In this document: piece by piece, positions 11,201 to 22,310 of the stretch
How positions within the stretch are numbered: the stretch's first letter is position 1
How the letters are laid out: every line of letters starts with the position of its first letter
Source of the DNA: Aquatica leii
Lineage: Eukaryota; Arthropoda; Insecta; Coleoptera; Lampyridae
NCBI GenBank assembly: GCA_035610365.1
Contig: CM069439.1
Coordinates: 19,419,533-19,483,532, forward strand
Reading direction: 5' to 3'
Length of the DNA: 64,000 nt
Position numbers and translations under genes: made by a program
The notes under the pieces: generated by a model
What the model saw: only the letters and a program-made list of their open reading frames with translations
Told to the model about the DNA's origin: nothing
Database searches by the model: none

Positions 11201-11489
11201 ACGTTGAAGAAAAAGAAATATTAAAGTTTTGATTTTATTGAGAAGATTTATTCTTCTTTCATTGCCTTTGTAGGTAGGAAGAACATCTCTAGTTTTTCTA
11301 AGTCCTTACACACACGCCAAAATAAAGCTTATTGAAGGCAATTGTTTTTTAGGATATTGCTTCACCCACAATCGACGTGTGGTGTAGAGGTTATAATTAC
11401 ACTCACTGTACATTAAAACGGTATCAATGTTGTATATAATAAGGAAAATTTAAATTAAATATTATGAAGTACGTTTACAGGAATTACTT

Positions 11490-11968
11490 AGCATCAACTA
11501 AAAAAACCGTTAAAAATCAAGACAGAAATAAATCAGATTGTAAAACTCAGTTCTAAGAAAGCTAAATTTTGCATTTAATTATCTGAAATATTGTTTTAGT
11601 TACAACCAAAGATAAACGTGATCGTGTACACAAAGTACATTTTGTTAAGCTAGCTCGGTAATAATAAACAATACTATCTGCTTTATTTTATTAACAATTG
11701 ATTTTGTAGATGATGGAAAATTCAAGAAAACAATAATTAACACAATACATCAATAGGTTTCACGGATTTTACAGCATTTACATTATTCACCGAATAGTTA
11801 CAATTAACAAACAATTTCTATTTGTTTAGATAGTGTGGACCGGCTTGAAAACTAATTGCAAATATCTCAAAACTGGACTGCTTTAGACCAAATCTTAAAA
11901 GGAAAAATTTTCATTTAACGCCACAAGGAAACTACTCTGAGTTTGTAGTCGTATTTCAGATACACCCT
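11490..11968 (+). repeat. AAGCTTGG-ended repeat family, copy A (internal part)
   Basis: Shares an internal region with the copies at 13703-15297 and 22555-23217: TCAAGACAGAAAT, GATAAACGTGATCG...GTACACAAAGTAC, a run near TAATTAACACAATACAT, and CCTGAAAAC/TTGCAAATATC-type text. It lacks the AAGCTTGG-rich ends seen in the other copies, so both termini are missing or diverged. Confidence 0.5.
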
Positions 11969-12264
11969 GTATATAAAACTTGTATTTATTGAAACAGATC
12001 TCTACCATGTCACATGATCATCTATGCTTATTGTTTGTATACTAACACATTGCGTAATAAACGTAACACAAAAAATATATATTATTTAACATATGAACTT
12101 ACAACGTTTAAAAAAACAATGCTAATGTGAAAACTTTCATTCTACCTAATTAAATCCAACGTTTGAAGTGACTGTAATAGCTAATTGCTTTTGTAAAGCA
12201 GGATTTGTTAAACTAAACGAGTTAAATAAATTAAATTAAATGAGATTTGCAGAACCCTATCCAA

Positions 12265-12440
12265 TTAGGAAAACGATGATGTTCCATTGAGTGTTTCTGT
12301 AGAATGGCATTTTATCAATTTAGCTTCATTTTCTGATTATGCTGCTGTAAATAAAGACATCATTATTGCTGATGAGTTACAGAATAATTAAACATTAGAA
12401 GACAAAAAAAAACAGTAGAAGTATAACAGGGTATAAGTAT
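12265..12440 (+). pseudogene. Possible pogo/jerky-type transposase C-terminal scrap
   Basis: Translation gives DDVPLSVSVEWHFINLASF followed by DYAAVNKDIIIADEL, resembling the acidic C-terminal tail of jerky/Tigger transposases (D-x-PLS...L..Y..VD..II...ELTD..I). It is short and lacks the catalytic core, so this is only a hint. Confidence 0.22.
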
Positions 12441-12599
12441 GATTAGACGGAATCTTTTTTAGTTGAAGTTGAAAAAACGTTGTTTAAATTAAATGAAATA
12501 AAATACGTATTAGGTCAAAACAAAACTAGAGTTTTTTGCATTTGTTTAGAAAAAAAGTGTTGTTTGATTTTAACAGGGATTAAATGAAAGAATGAAAAA

Positions 12600-13690
12600 G
12601 CGTTCTGCTCAACAAAACGAAGATATAAATTACACACTCAAAAATATATTACTAAAAAAAATAAAATGATGTGTGTAAAAAAACAATAAAAACAAATTAA
12701 TAAAATGTTTACATTTTTTGTGTCTTGTTAGAATTTGTTGTAAAGACTGCAATTTGCAACTGGTCACGTTACTAACTGCTAGAACGAATTATAGGGCAAC
12801 AAATTCACTGCAGCAAAATCCTTCCGGCTCGTATGTCTAAGTTATTTATGACTGAGCTTCAGGTATATTTTTCGTGACTTCTAAAATTGACAAATATATA
12901 TGATAGTCTTTAAAACTAATAGTTGGTTTTGCGGAGATGCACAATTTGCGTTTTATATCAAACGACTTTGTTTGTCATTAACGGTGGAAGGAATATTTAT
13001 TTAGTGATTTGGCTTTATGGATCAGGTATTTTAACGATACGAATACGGTTATTTGACAAATTTAATTGTCTAAACCAATCTGTTGTTTAATTGCGCTCGG
13101 AGTTAGTTAACAACTTTGTAGTCATTACGATCAGTAGTTTGTTTACGTCTATTGTAGTTTAAAATATAAATAAATTATGTATAATAATCAAACGCTTCGT
13201 TTGTATTATTCACTACAATTGCGGATCGTTTTAGTAACATGTAAATTTTTTATTGTGATCTATTTATCGGTTTTGTTTTATATAAAATAGCGTTAAGTTA
13301 CTTGAAACGTTTCAACTACTATTCTAGTTTTCTGGGCGTGTTAATTCCGTCCTTTGTTGTGGCTTCATCGGTTTTAGAGAAGACACCATACGTTGGAACA
13401 TTTTTTTATTCGTTATTGACACACAGTTGTTGTTGATAGAAATTAATACATAACGATAATGTTTCGTGTTACAATACCGTCTCCTACATTAGGATAAGAA
13501 GCAAAAAATGGATGAATTAACTACAGTAGGAAAATATGTATTATTAAATATTCTTAACTAGAGTCCGTGTCACATAAAAACACGACTTCCAATCATAATG
13601 GTTGTGTTCAACATTTATAAAAGCAGATTTTATATTCTGTGCACTTTTAGCGTAACGAACAGAAATAGAAAGTTAAAAATGCCATAAGTA
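12600..13690. other. No recognisable gene
   Basis: AT-rich; no coding resemblance. A weak CGATGA...hairpin...GGAAT pattern on the minus strand near 13330-13400 was considered as another hammerhead-like core and not accepted. Confidence 0.5.
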
Positions 13691-13702
13691 GGGATTCATA
13701 GG

Positions 13703-15297
13703 CTTGCCTTGGTTTTCCAAAGCTTGAAATCAAGCTAAGCCTTTAAATAATCAAACCAAGTTCAAAATTAGCGAAGCCAAACTATTACAGGTAAAGCTTT
13801 CAAGCTCTTGAAAATAACATTATCTTGATGTAAACTTTACACCTCAAAATAGAGTTTACCGAAGGCAATTTAGCTAACAGTGTCAACTGAAGAAATCAAA
13901 ACAGAAATTAAGTAAGTTGTCAAATAGAGTTCTACAAAAGCTAAATTTATACTTCTTACATTGCAACGTTTTTTGTTTATTTAGCTGAAGTCTTGATTTG
14001 GTTACAATCGCAGATAAACATAATAGAGTACATAACGTACAGTGGTGTGAAAAAGTTATGCATCACCTACGTCTACACTAGTTTTTAGATTCTAACCGAC
14101 AAACCGCGTAGTGGACAACCAAAAAAAACCTCCGTTCGAGATGATGCGGTCTTAAGGCGAACAAAGCTTGCAAATAGAAGTCTCAATTCCACCCAGTTAA
14201 CAAAAATATGGAGTGAAGCTACAGGTATAAGTGTATGCACTTTTACTGTAAGGAGAAAATTGATTAGTTTTGAATTGAGAGGTTGTAAAGCGCGGAAGAA
14301 ACCATTGCTTTCCAAGAAGCAAAAGCTGGATCATTTGAAATGGGCAAGAATACGTATGTCAGAAAGTTGCAACGTTTTTTGTTTATTTAGCTGAAGTCTT
14401 GTTTTGGTTACAATCGCAGATAAACATAATCGAGTACACAAAGTACTTTTTTTAAGATAGTTCAGTGTAAATACAAAAAAATAAAGATTAGTATTTGCTA
14501 AAATTATTTTACTAACAGTTTATTTTGTTCATGACGGATAATTAAAGAGAACCATAATTAACGCAATATATGGAGACGTTTTAAAATACGGATCTCACAG
14601 CATTTAACACATGGTTAAAATCAAATGTCAATCTTCACTTATTTAAATAGACAAAACCGCCCTGAAAACTTTAATTGCAAATATCACTTTAGACCAAACC
14701 AGGAAACAATTTATTTAATGCCACAAGAAAACATGCTGTATACTAAATTACTTTATAAGTCAATTAGAAGTCGAGTGGGAACGCGTTATCAAGTTCATTC
14801 AAACCTCGCATTGTGGATACTCTGTAAGGGTAGTATTTTGTGTTTATTACCCTGCCTACTACACGGAAATAAATCATGTATTGCTATAACCATAAAATGT
14901 TTATTGTGTATTTTCTATTATCAAATTAATAATTAGAAAATTTAGTAAATGTAACTATGAATTTGGGTTTATTTATATTTTTTTTTTATATATATATACT
15001 CACCTACACGCATGGATCACATGTGATTTGGTATACTTCAGTTTGAAGTTATAAGGTGACCTATGCTAGCAGTTGGGTAATTGTTTATATCGTTAATATT
15101 ACAGCAGTGAGCTATAACACGTGTTCCAAGCTCATCAACTACTTTTGCGGAAGAAGTAAGAAAAATTTTGAAAAAGCTTGAAAGCTTGAAAACCAAGCCA
15201 AGCTTGTATCCACAAACATCAAGCCAAGTCAAGCTTTTATTTAAAAAAAGCTTGGCTTCTAAGTCTAAGCCAAGCTTTTACGTTTTAAGCCAAGCTA
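13703..15297 (+). mobile_element. AAGCTTGG-ended repeat family, copy B (interrupted)
   Basis: Begins with CATAGGCTTGCCTTGG and a cluster of AAGCTTG/CAAGCT units (13703-13810). Its internal text is shared with copies A and C. It ends in a dense block of CCAAGCTT/AAGCTTGG units at 15170-15297. The interior is interrupted at 14041-14365 by a Tc1 fragment, and about 80 bp of the element is repeated on both sides of that fragment. The open frame 14625-14936 inside it matches no family I know. Repeated subterminal motifs of this sort are typical of hAT-like non-autonomous elements, but that assignment is inference. Confidence 0.6.
14041..14365 (+). mobile_element. Tc1-like transposon fragment (terminal repeat plus DNA-binding region)
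   Basis: Starts at a TA with CAGTGGTGTGAAAAAGTTAT, a Tc1-type terminus. The translation that follows reads RPTKTSVRDDAVLRRTKL, then STQLTKIWSEATGI, TVRRKL and GCKARKKPLLSKKQ. This is the second helix-turn-helix half and linker of Tc1 transposases (GRPRKT..RDDR..., T.RRRL...GL.GC.ARKKPLL). The first helix-turn-helix and the whole DDE domain are missing. The fragment sits inside the repeat copy B. Confidence 0.7.
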
Positions 15298-15299
15298 CT

Positions 15300-15740
15300 A
15301 CTAGCCACAAGAAACGTCAGCTACTTCTGACACCTAGAAGATCTTTTAGAAGTAATCCTAAAGTTTTCTATTTTTTTCTTTGCGTGGAATAAAAAAATAT
15401 ACAATAGGATAAAAAATAATTAACTAAAATGTCAGTGCAGTATCAAATACGATTGTGTTTGTACATAAGACGGACTATACTAATTCCAGACAAGGTGTAT
15501 CTATTCAACATTACAGCTTGTAAAATATACCAAAAAAGCATACAGTTTGCTTGCCTTGAAGTGGATCCAACTGGAACTAATTTAGCTAGTTTATTTATTT
15601 TTTTTGTAGAATTGTAAAAAAAATTATTAAAAAAACCGTACATAAACACTACAGGAACTACTGTGGCATAATACTTAAACAAAATTCACTATATATACTA
15701 GCTTTGTAATCTTGATTGATGATTTAATTAGTTTCGAAAA
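15300..15740. other. No recognisable gene
   Basis: AT-rich. Overlapping open frames on both strands at 15429-15682 (62 and 79 codons) have no family resemblance. Confidence 0.45.
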
Positions 15741-15744
15741 TCCC

Positions 15745-16035
15745 ATTAGACCTTGATGGTCATTATTCATTAATAAATTTTTATTTTTGAAGATCTATAA
15801 GCTTTCAATACAATCAAATTGATTTTTGTTGTTTGTTTGATTAAATGTTTTTTATACTATGTTTATTCTTAACCAACCATCTATGTGGCAAAACTAGATT
15901 TTTCTAAATTTACATACTTAATATGAGCAAAATGCTTTTTAAAACAAATTTTAATAGCTCTCTTTGTCTAATATATACTTGATTACAGTCTTTACAATTA
16001 ATTTTATATACCCCCGATTTAACGTGAATTTCCAC
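15745..16035 (-). pseudogene. Penelope-like element, GIY-YIG endonuclease fragment
   Basis: Minus strand reads SGVYKINCKDCNQVYIRQ, matching the G-[IV]-Y-K-I-x-C...C...Y-I-G-x-T start of the GIY-YIG nuclease domain at the C-terminus of Penelope-like reverse transcriptases. Traces of the rest follow (LKFVLK, then FATH-like and NKHS text in shifted frames, then KNKNLLMNNDHQ), as in the family tail. The usual G after YI is R here, and stops and shifts break the frame. The reverse transcriptase is not visible upstream. Confidence 0.6.
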
Positions 16036-16039
16036 TTGT

Positions 16040-16992
16040 TATGTTAAAAATGTTTTTGTGTGATTTTTGTGCTGTAGGAATTTTGCCTTATGATACGTCA
16101 TTTTGCGTACTGAACATCGATAAAGATATTTTCTCTTTGTGCGTTAAGGAAAGAACACGTGTGTGTTAATGTCAGAAGGATATTGAAACCAGCGTTTCGA
16201 TTGCTATGATTGCGTTCAGCATTACGACAAATTGGAGGACACACCTACTGAAATATCTTTACTAACTTTGGGAACTTAGCGCAGTTGGTTTTTTTAATCT
16301 ATCGTATGAAACGGACCAACTTTAATTGTGCTAATGGTGTATATATGTTTAATTTATAGCAATTTTAGGAAATTCGTATTGGATGTGTTGTTAGCTAATT
16401 GTATATTAATGAACGCATAATTGTAAGTACCTTGTTTCTTATATAAAATTTCTTTTTGCTCTTAGGTTAGTCGTATGCACGCACGACTGAACGTAGATAT
16501 TAGTATATAATTTTTTTTGCATGTAACAAGTTAAACGGTGCTCTCTGTTTTACATGAGCTCGTGATATTTGACATGTGTGTTTTATTTACCAATGTAAAC
16601 TTCTTTTAAGTGTAATGTTAAGCTAGTGGATTTGTTTATATGTACGAAGTGTTGCTTAGTCTAAGGGGCCCCATCATTATTATAAATTGTTATATTTATT
16701 GGCAAACCCTTAATTGTTATTTATCTGCTTTCGATAGATGAAAACTATTGAATATTTCTACCGTTTCGGCGCTTTTTTAATTCTATTATAATTAGCACAC
16801 CGAGGACCATTCACGGCTCACTCCCGAAAATTTTTGAGTTGCCGTTTAAGACTATCCAACAAGCTTTGTAAACTGTTATTAGAGCTTGTGACTACTCTAA
16901 ATTTAATCTTGAAAATATTTTAAAAAAACCCCTGGTACATGCAGGATAATTTGCTAATTTAACTTATTTCTTATCTATTCTATTATCGTATG
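16040..16992. other. No recognisable gene
   Basis: AT-rich. A stretch near 16180-16220 reads, on the minus strand, CTGAACG...hairpin...CGAAACGCTGG; it is only loosely like the hammerhead-like motifs elsewhere and may be part of the decayed Penelope-like element. Confidence 0.4.
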
Positions 16993-17374
16993 TACAGTCA
17001 ATAAATTAAAAATCGAGACACTACCTGCGTCCAAATACAAGAATTTAGTTGTTTAAATGGGGTTTAACCCTATCAATTACAGACCCCAAATAATTTCAGG
17101 TAAACTATTTATTATCCATACTTTGCAATCTGCTAGTTGTTTTTACTAAAGAATGATTTTATCGTTTACGTTTGCAATGCACTGCTTTTGGCGATTACAT
17201 TTTAAAAGAAATTTAAATTTGGAAATGCATAATCAAATTGGTTAGTAGTTTAAGCATGATTATTAAGATAAAGTACTAAAAGACTAAAGTAGATTTAAGA
17301 AAAGCACAGCATTATTATTAACAGATATAATAATTAATAGATAATCCACAATTTTTTTAAAAGCAATTGCTTCA

Positions 17375-17765
17375 TTACATCAGCATATCATTGCTTAAAT
17401 ACCTACTAATGCTAAATCGTTGAAGACGAAACGGGTTATTGAATTGTTACGATCATTTTATTTTTTCTGATTGACTTTTTGTCATTCAATTTAGATCGAA
17501 TAAATCAAATAGCAGAAAACAATTAGTTTCCTTATAAATTAGACAAACCGTTAAAATGTAAAGTAATCGTATTCAACAAAAAATCGTCTACCAATGTTTG
17601 ATTTCTTAAATGTAGCAAATTATTATATTCAATACGGTAATTTTTTACAGACATTTTTGACTACAAGTGATCATGAATTAATATTTATTTCTAAAAGTGC
17701 AAGGACACGCTTTGTCTGCAACAATATAGCACCAGTAGGTATTTAAGAAATGATATTCGCTAATT
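17375..17765. repeat. Smaller imperfect inverted repeat nested in each arm
   Basis: CTTAAATACCTACTAATGCT near 17392 is matched in inverted form near 17730-17755, with further resemblance beside it (TTGAAGACGAAACG against TTGCAGACAAAGCG). The unit, about 390 bp, looks like a small non-autonomous element. Its counterpart lies in the right arm at about 20645-21030, so it was present before the arms were duplicated. Confidence 0.5.
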
Positions 17766-18329
17766 AGCTGTTGTGTAAGAATTTCTTAAACACAAGAATC
17801 ATATATATCCTTAAATTTCGTTTTTAGTTATTTAAGTTAATTGTCAAATTTAATTTATAAACCAACAAAATTCCAAGATTAAAATAAATCCAACTATTTA
17901 GAAAACGTAACAAAAAGTATACAAAGGTCATTAAAAATAACAAAAGAATCGTGAAAATACCGGAAATGTATTTATTGTGATGATAATTATATATTGTATA
18001 AAAATTTCTTAACTCATGGTATTTGCGAATATTGATTTAAATCAACTAAAATTTAGTCTACTAGTTATGCACGTTTTCACACACAATTATAATATATAAT
18101 AAATTCCAGAATTTCTTAAAATCGCAATCAAAACAATTTGTCTTTAAAAAAAATAGCATTACAAATTTACAATTAAGTAAGAAATCTTTTTTGATTATTA
18201 TTTTGTCACAAGGTAATCTTAAATTCTGACTGTGTTATAATACCTAAATGTTATGCAATCAACTGATACTCATATTCGTTAATGAAGCATTTATTATACT
18301 AAAATATTGTATAACCATATGAAGCATAA

Positions 18330-19005
18330 AACTAATAACGATATCAACTTCTTTGTTTTGAATACATTCCTTTAACCGCCTGGGGATGGATGCTATCAAG
18401 TGATTTAAATATTCCACACCAATTGTCTGCCAAGCATTTTCAATCGCTCTAACTAATTCATTGCGATTTTAGGTATAAAGATAGGACCTTGCTGTTCTTG
18501 AAGATATGCACCATGCACTTTGCTTGTTAGGGTAACACATTTAGGTTATTTTTTGTAACCAACGACGAACCATCGTGGATGCGTCTATAGGCACATTGCC
18601 CTTGTAACAAAAAAAGTGTCAAAATCATTGTGTCAAATCAAAAAAAATTAAGTTTATGATATATAACAGAAAACTTATTTGTTGAAATACATAATTTCTG
18701 TCTGGATATACAATTTCGACAGACGGCTCCATAACATCCCGCAATATATTCAAATAACCCTCAGAATTTAGTCCACCATCGATGATCCAACAAATTCCTG
18801 GACCTCTCAAGCTAAATCAACCCCACACATTCACAGAAAAGTAGCCACTACGTTTTGTTTCCCTAACACGATTTGCCCCATAACGATTTTCTCGGGATCA
18901 ATACGCTATAACAGGACCATTATTAAAAATTTTAAATGTTTTTTCATCGCTATAAATAACGTGATTCCAAAGCTCTAATGGCTGGTTGACATATTGTCTG
19001 GTGAA
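18330..19005 (-). pseudogene. Mariner-like transposase C-terminal half, left-arm copy
   Basis: Minus strand: RQYVNQPLELWNHVIYSDEK, SGYFSVNVWG, LRGPGICWIIDGGLNSEGYL, EPSVEIVYPDRNYVFQQ, then a presumed intron and NVPIDASTMVRRWLQ, and lastly ENAWQTIGVEYLNHLIASIPR. It has stops (for example in SVNVWG*FSL and QKIT*). It keeps more of the C-terminus than the right-arm copy. In both arms the residue after FQQ is Gly where the family has the second catalytic Asp (FQQDN). The stretch that would hold the third acidic residue is deleted. Confidence 0.7.
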
Positions 19006-19186
19006 CTCATTAGTGTAACAAAAAAAATTCTAAGATTTAAATAACCTCATTCATTTTAGTAAGTATGCAAGGATAACAAAAGAATTGGAAAAAGTTGACA
19101 GGTTTAATTATAAGATATTGGCAAATAATTGTAGAAGTAGGGAGCCAAGTTTACATAAATACCGATGATAACCCTAATATATTTTA

Positions 19187-20090
19187 ATGTTTCGATCGTT
19201 ATTTGAAATGCCTGCACATATAAATACTGAGGTAAGGGTTCGAATGGTGGCAGAGTTGGCTAATGGTGTTAGTGTTCGCGAAATAGCGCGTATGTTAAAT
19301 GTTTCGCGTGCTACTGTAGGACGTGTGCGTGTTAAATGGCATCGTGAACATACAATTGATAGAGTGGTAGGTAGTGGCAGAAAAAGAATTTTCACTGTAG
19401 CTCAAGATGAAGCATTAACAGCATATGTGATTGAAAGTCGCCATTTTCCACTTGTAAAAATGCTATACGTCAAACAGCATTTCCTGGATGTGCAGTAACA
19501 GCTTGTGCAAGATTGAAAGACAGTGGAATTAAAAAATAGACAGATGTCTCTAAAGAGAAACTTAGTGAGCAAAATCGAAGAAACCGCTTAGAGTTTGCCA
19601 GACAATATGTCAACCAGCCATTGGAATTCTGGAATAATCTCATTTTTAGCGATGAAAAAACCTTTAAAAGTTTTAACGATGGCCCTGTTAAAGTGTATCG
19701 ATCGCGAGGAAATCGTTATGAGGCCAATCATGTTAGAGAAATTAAACGTAATGGCTACTTTTCTGTCAATGTGTGGGGTTGGATTAGCTTGAGAGGTCCA
19801 GGTATTTGTTGGATCATCGATGGTCGACTAAATTCTCACGGTTATTTGAATATATTGCGGGATGTTATAGAGCCGTCTGTCGAAATTGGATATCCAGACA
19901 GAAATTATGTATTTCAACAAATAAGTTTTCTGTTATATATCATAAACTTAATTTTTCTTGATTTGACACAATGGTTTTGACACTTTTTTTGTTACAAGGG
20001 CAATGTGCCTATAGACGCATTGAAATTGCTTGGGAGACAATTGGTGTTGAATAATTAAATCACTTGATAGCAATTCAAAACAAAGAAGGT
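19187..20090 (+). pseudogene. Tc1/mariner-superfamily transposase, broken
   Basis: Start at ATG 19187 or 19208 (MPAHINTEVRVRMVAELANG). A helix-turn-helix follows (VSVREIARMLNVSRATVGRV), then GSGRKRIFT as the linker. The frame is lost near 19460 and resumes with AIRQTAFPGCAVTACARL, a stop near 19538, then KEKLSEQNRRNRLEFARQ. The catalytic core has IFSDEKTF (first Asp) and GYFSVNVWGWISLRGPG. FQQ ends the exon near 19920. About 80 bp later the text resumes with GNVPIDA; the gap begins ATAAGT and ends TACAAG, which looks like an intron whose GT donor became AT. After that the right arm carries deletions. The enzyme cannot be active. Confidence 0.75.
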
Positions 20091-21388
20091 TATATCGTTA
20101 TTAGTTTTATGCTCCATATGGTTATACAATATTTTAGTATAATAAACGCTTCATTAACGAATATGAATATCAGTTTATTGCATAACATTTAAGATTACCT
20201 TGTAACAAAATAATAATCAAAAAAGATTTCTTACTTAATTGTAAATTTGTAATGCTATTTTTTTTAAAGACAAATTGTTTTGATTGCGATTTTAAGAAAT
20301 CTGGAATTTATTATAGGTACATTATAATTGAGTGTGAAAACGTGCATAACTAGTAGACTAAATTTTAGTTGATTTAAATCAATATTCCCAAATACCATGA
20401 GTTAAGAAATTTTTATACAATATATAATTATCATCACAATAAATACATTTCCGGTATTTTCACGATTCTTTTGTTACTTTTAATGACCTTTGTATACTTT
20501 TTGTTACGTTTTCTAAATAGTTGGATTTATTTTAATCTTGGAATTTTGTTGGTTTATAAATTAAATTTGACAATTAACTTAAATAACTAAAAAAGAAATT
20601 TAACGATATATATGATTCTTGTGTTTAAGAAATTCTTACATAAAACTTAATTAGCGAATATCATTTCCTAAATACCTACTGGTGCTATATTGTTGCAGAC
20701 AAAGCGTGTCCTTGCACTTTTAGAAATAAATATTAATTCATGATCACTTGTAGTTAAAAATGTCTGTAAAAAATTACCGTATTGAATATAATAATTTGTT
20801 ACATTTAAGAAATCAAACATTGGTAGACGATTTTTTGTTGAATACGATTACTTTACATTTTAACGGTTTGTCTAATTTATAGGGAAACTAATTGTTTTCT
20901 GCTATTTGATTTATTCGATCTAAATTGAATGACAAAAAGTCAATCAGAACAAATAAAATGATCGTAACAATTCAATAACCCGTTTCGTCTTCAACGATTT
21001 AGCATTAGTAGGTATTTAAGCAATGATATGCTGATGTAATGAAGTAATTGCTTTAAAAAAAAATTGTGGATTATCTATTAATTATTATATCTGTTAATAA
21101 TAATGCTGTGCTTATCTTAATAATCAAGCTTAAACTACTAACCAATTTGATTATGCATTTTCAAATTTAAATTTCTTTAAAAATGTAACCGCCAAAAGCA
21201 GTGCATTGCAAACGTAAACGATAAAATCATTCTTTAGTAAAAACAACTAGCAGATTGCAAAGTATGGACAATAAATAGTTTACCTGAAACTATTTGGGGT
21301 CTGTAATTGATAGGGTTAAACCCCATTTAAACAACTAAATTCTTGTATTCGGACGCAGGTAGTGTCTCGATTTTTAATTTATTGACTG
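19592..21388 (-). repeat. Right arm of the giant inverted repeat
   Basis: Inverted copy of 16995-19009. Relative to the left arm it lacks a block after GTGCCTATAGACGCA and a second shorter block after TCACTTGATAGCA, both inside the transposase C-terminal coding sequence. Sampled stretches elsewhere differ by only scattered single bases. Confidence 0.85.
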
Positions 21389-21390
21389 TA

Positions 21391-21980
21391 CCTAAAGTAG
21401 TTACATTTTTGTATAATTTTTGAAATTATTATAGTAGATTGTTCTGATAAAAAAAATTCAATAATTTATGAACCAAAAAATTGGCTAGAATCATTTGTTA
21501 TAAAATTCTTAGTGTTAATATACTTACGATACATTTTTAGTAATTTACTCTTGTTTCTTCATTATCTTCTTGCAGTGGTGGTTTATCATAGTAGTACATT
21601 ACAAGTTACAATAATGCTAGTACAAAAAGTGAAAAATACAACGTATCACAAACCAAAATATAATATAAAGATAGGTATTCCAAATCCGTACATCTACAGT
21701 TTTACATATTTTCTGATTGTTGCACTTTGGAATCAAGTTTTTCACAGAAATGCATTATTGTAATCGACAGATCGACACGGCATACCTCTGTTAAACAAAA
21801 GAAAATCAATAATTTTGATAATCTTAACTATTTTTTTGACACTAACACTAACACGAACGGAGTTCCGAGTCTAGATTCTCAGGTTGGCAAATAGAAAAGG
21901 CTTGATGGACCAAAGATTCAATAACAGAACGTTTCTGTGCAGGATGATGAAGACACGAAGCATGAAGGTTTACTACTTCT
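21391..21980. other. No recognisable gene
   Basis: AT-rich flank. The frame 21512-21763 has no recognisable family. Confidence 0.45.
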
Positions 21981-21984
21981 TACT

Positions 21985-22310
21985 ACTTCGTTGATTGCCA
22001 AATCTCCATCGTTTTTCAACAGGAAAGCATAGAAATCATCAAACACCCCAATAACTTCAAACGCGATCATGGTTTAGAACTATCCCCTCTTTGGTTCCCT
22101 TATCATCAATCCTTTTCCTTTATATACGGAGACTGTTTCTTCTTAAGTCACTTCTACGTAGTTTGGAATCTGGCTTGGTTCACAAGTTGATTACCTAACT
22201 CGGTAGTGGTTCTTTATTAGATCTCACGCCCTGATGAAGCCCCTTACAAAAGTGGGCGAAACGTTGGCAGCTTCGGTTACAACAACAATGACACGGTCCA
22301 AACCTGGAAA
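21985..22310 (+). pseudogene. Penelope-like element C-terminal tail and 3' region
   Basis: The plus strand reads VFQQESIEIIKHPNNFKRD, then HGLELSPLWFP, matching the conserved 'R-E-[AS]-I-E-I...NFNRD.G..LS..W' tail that follows the GIY-YIG domain in Penelope-like proteins. The upstream nuclease is not readable. Downstream, at 22231-22262, is a hammerhead-like core. Coding tail followed by a hammerhead-like motif is the order expected for these elements, whose terminal repeats are known to carry hammerhead ribozymes. Confidence 0.6.
22225..22270 (+). ncRNA. Hammerhead-ribozyme-like motif
   Basis: CTGATGA at 22231-22237, stem II GCCC (22239-22242) pairing with GGGC (22254-22257) and extendable inward with one mismatch, then GAAAC at 22258-22262. 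The core is fully conserved. I could not settle stem III or a cleavage site by eye, so function is not established. Confidence 0.5.

Larger units (their letters stand above)
16995..19009 (+). repeat. Left arm of the giant inverted repeat
   Basis: Pairs with 19592-21388. Contains, from outside in, about 1.3 kb of AT-rich non-coding sequence and then transposase C-terminal sequence on the minus strand (18330-19005). Confidence 0.85.
16995..21388. mobile_element. 4.4-kb mariner-like element with giant inverted arms
   Basis: The outer ends are exact inverted copies beginning CAGTCAATAAATTAAAAATC and each is flanked by TA (16993-16994 and 21389-21390), the Tc1/mariner target duplication. The left arm (16995 to about 19009) and right arm (about 19592-21388) are near-identical inverted copies over their whole length. 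The right arm lacks two blocks of roughly 150 and 30 bp that the left arm keeps. Between them lies about 580 bp of unique sequence with the transposase N-terminus. Both arms include the transposase C-terminal region, so this is not an ordinary terminal repeat: one end of the element seems to have been duplicated in inverted orientation in place of the other. Confidence 0.85.

Noticed and set aside
13330..13400. Another hammerhead-like motif on the minus strand
   Set aside because: It reads CCGATGA and GGAAT at the core positions and the spacing is poor; too degenerate to support.
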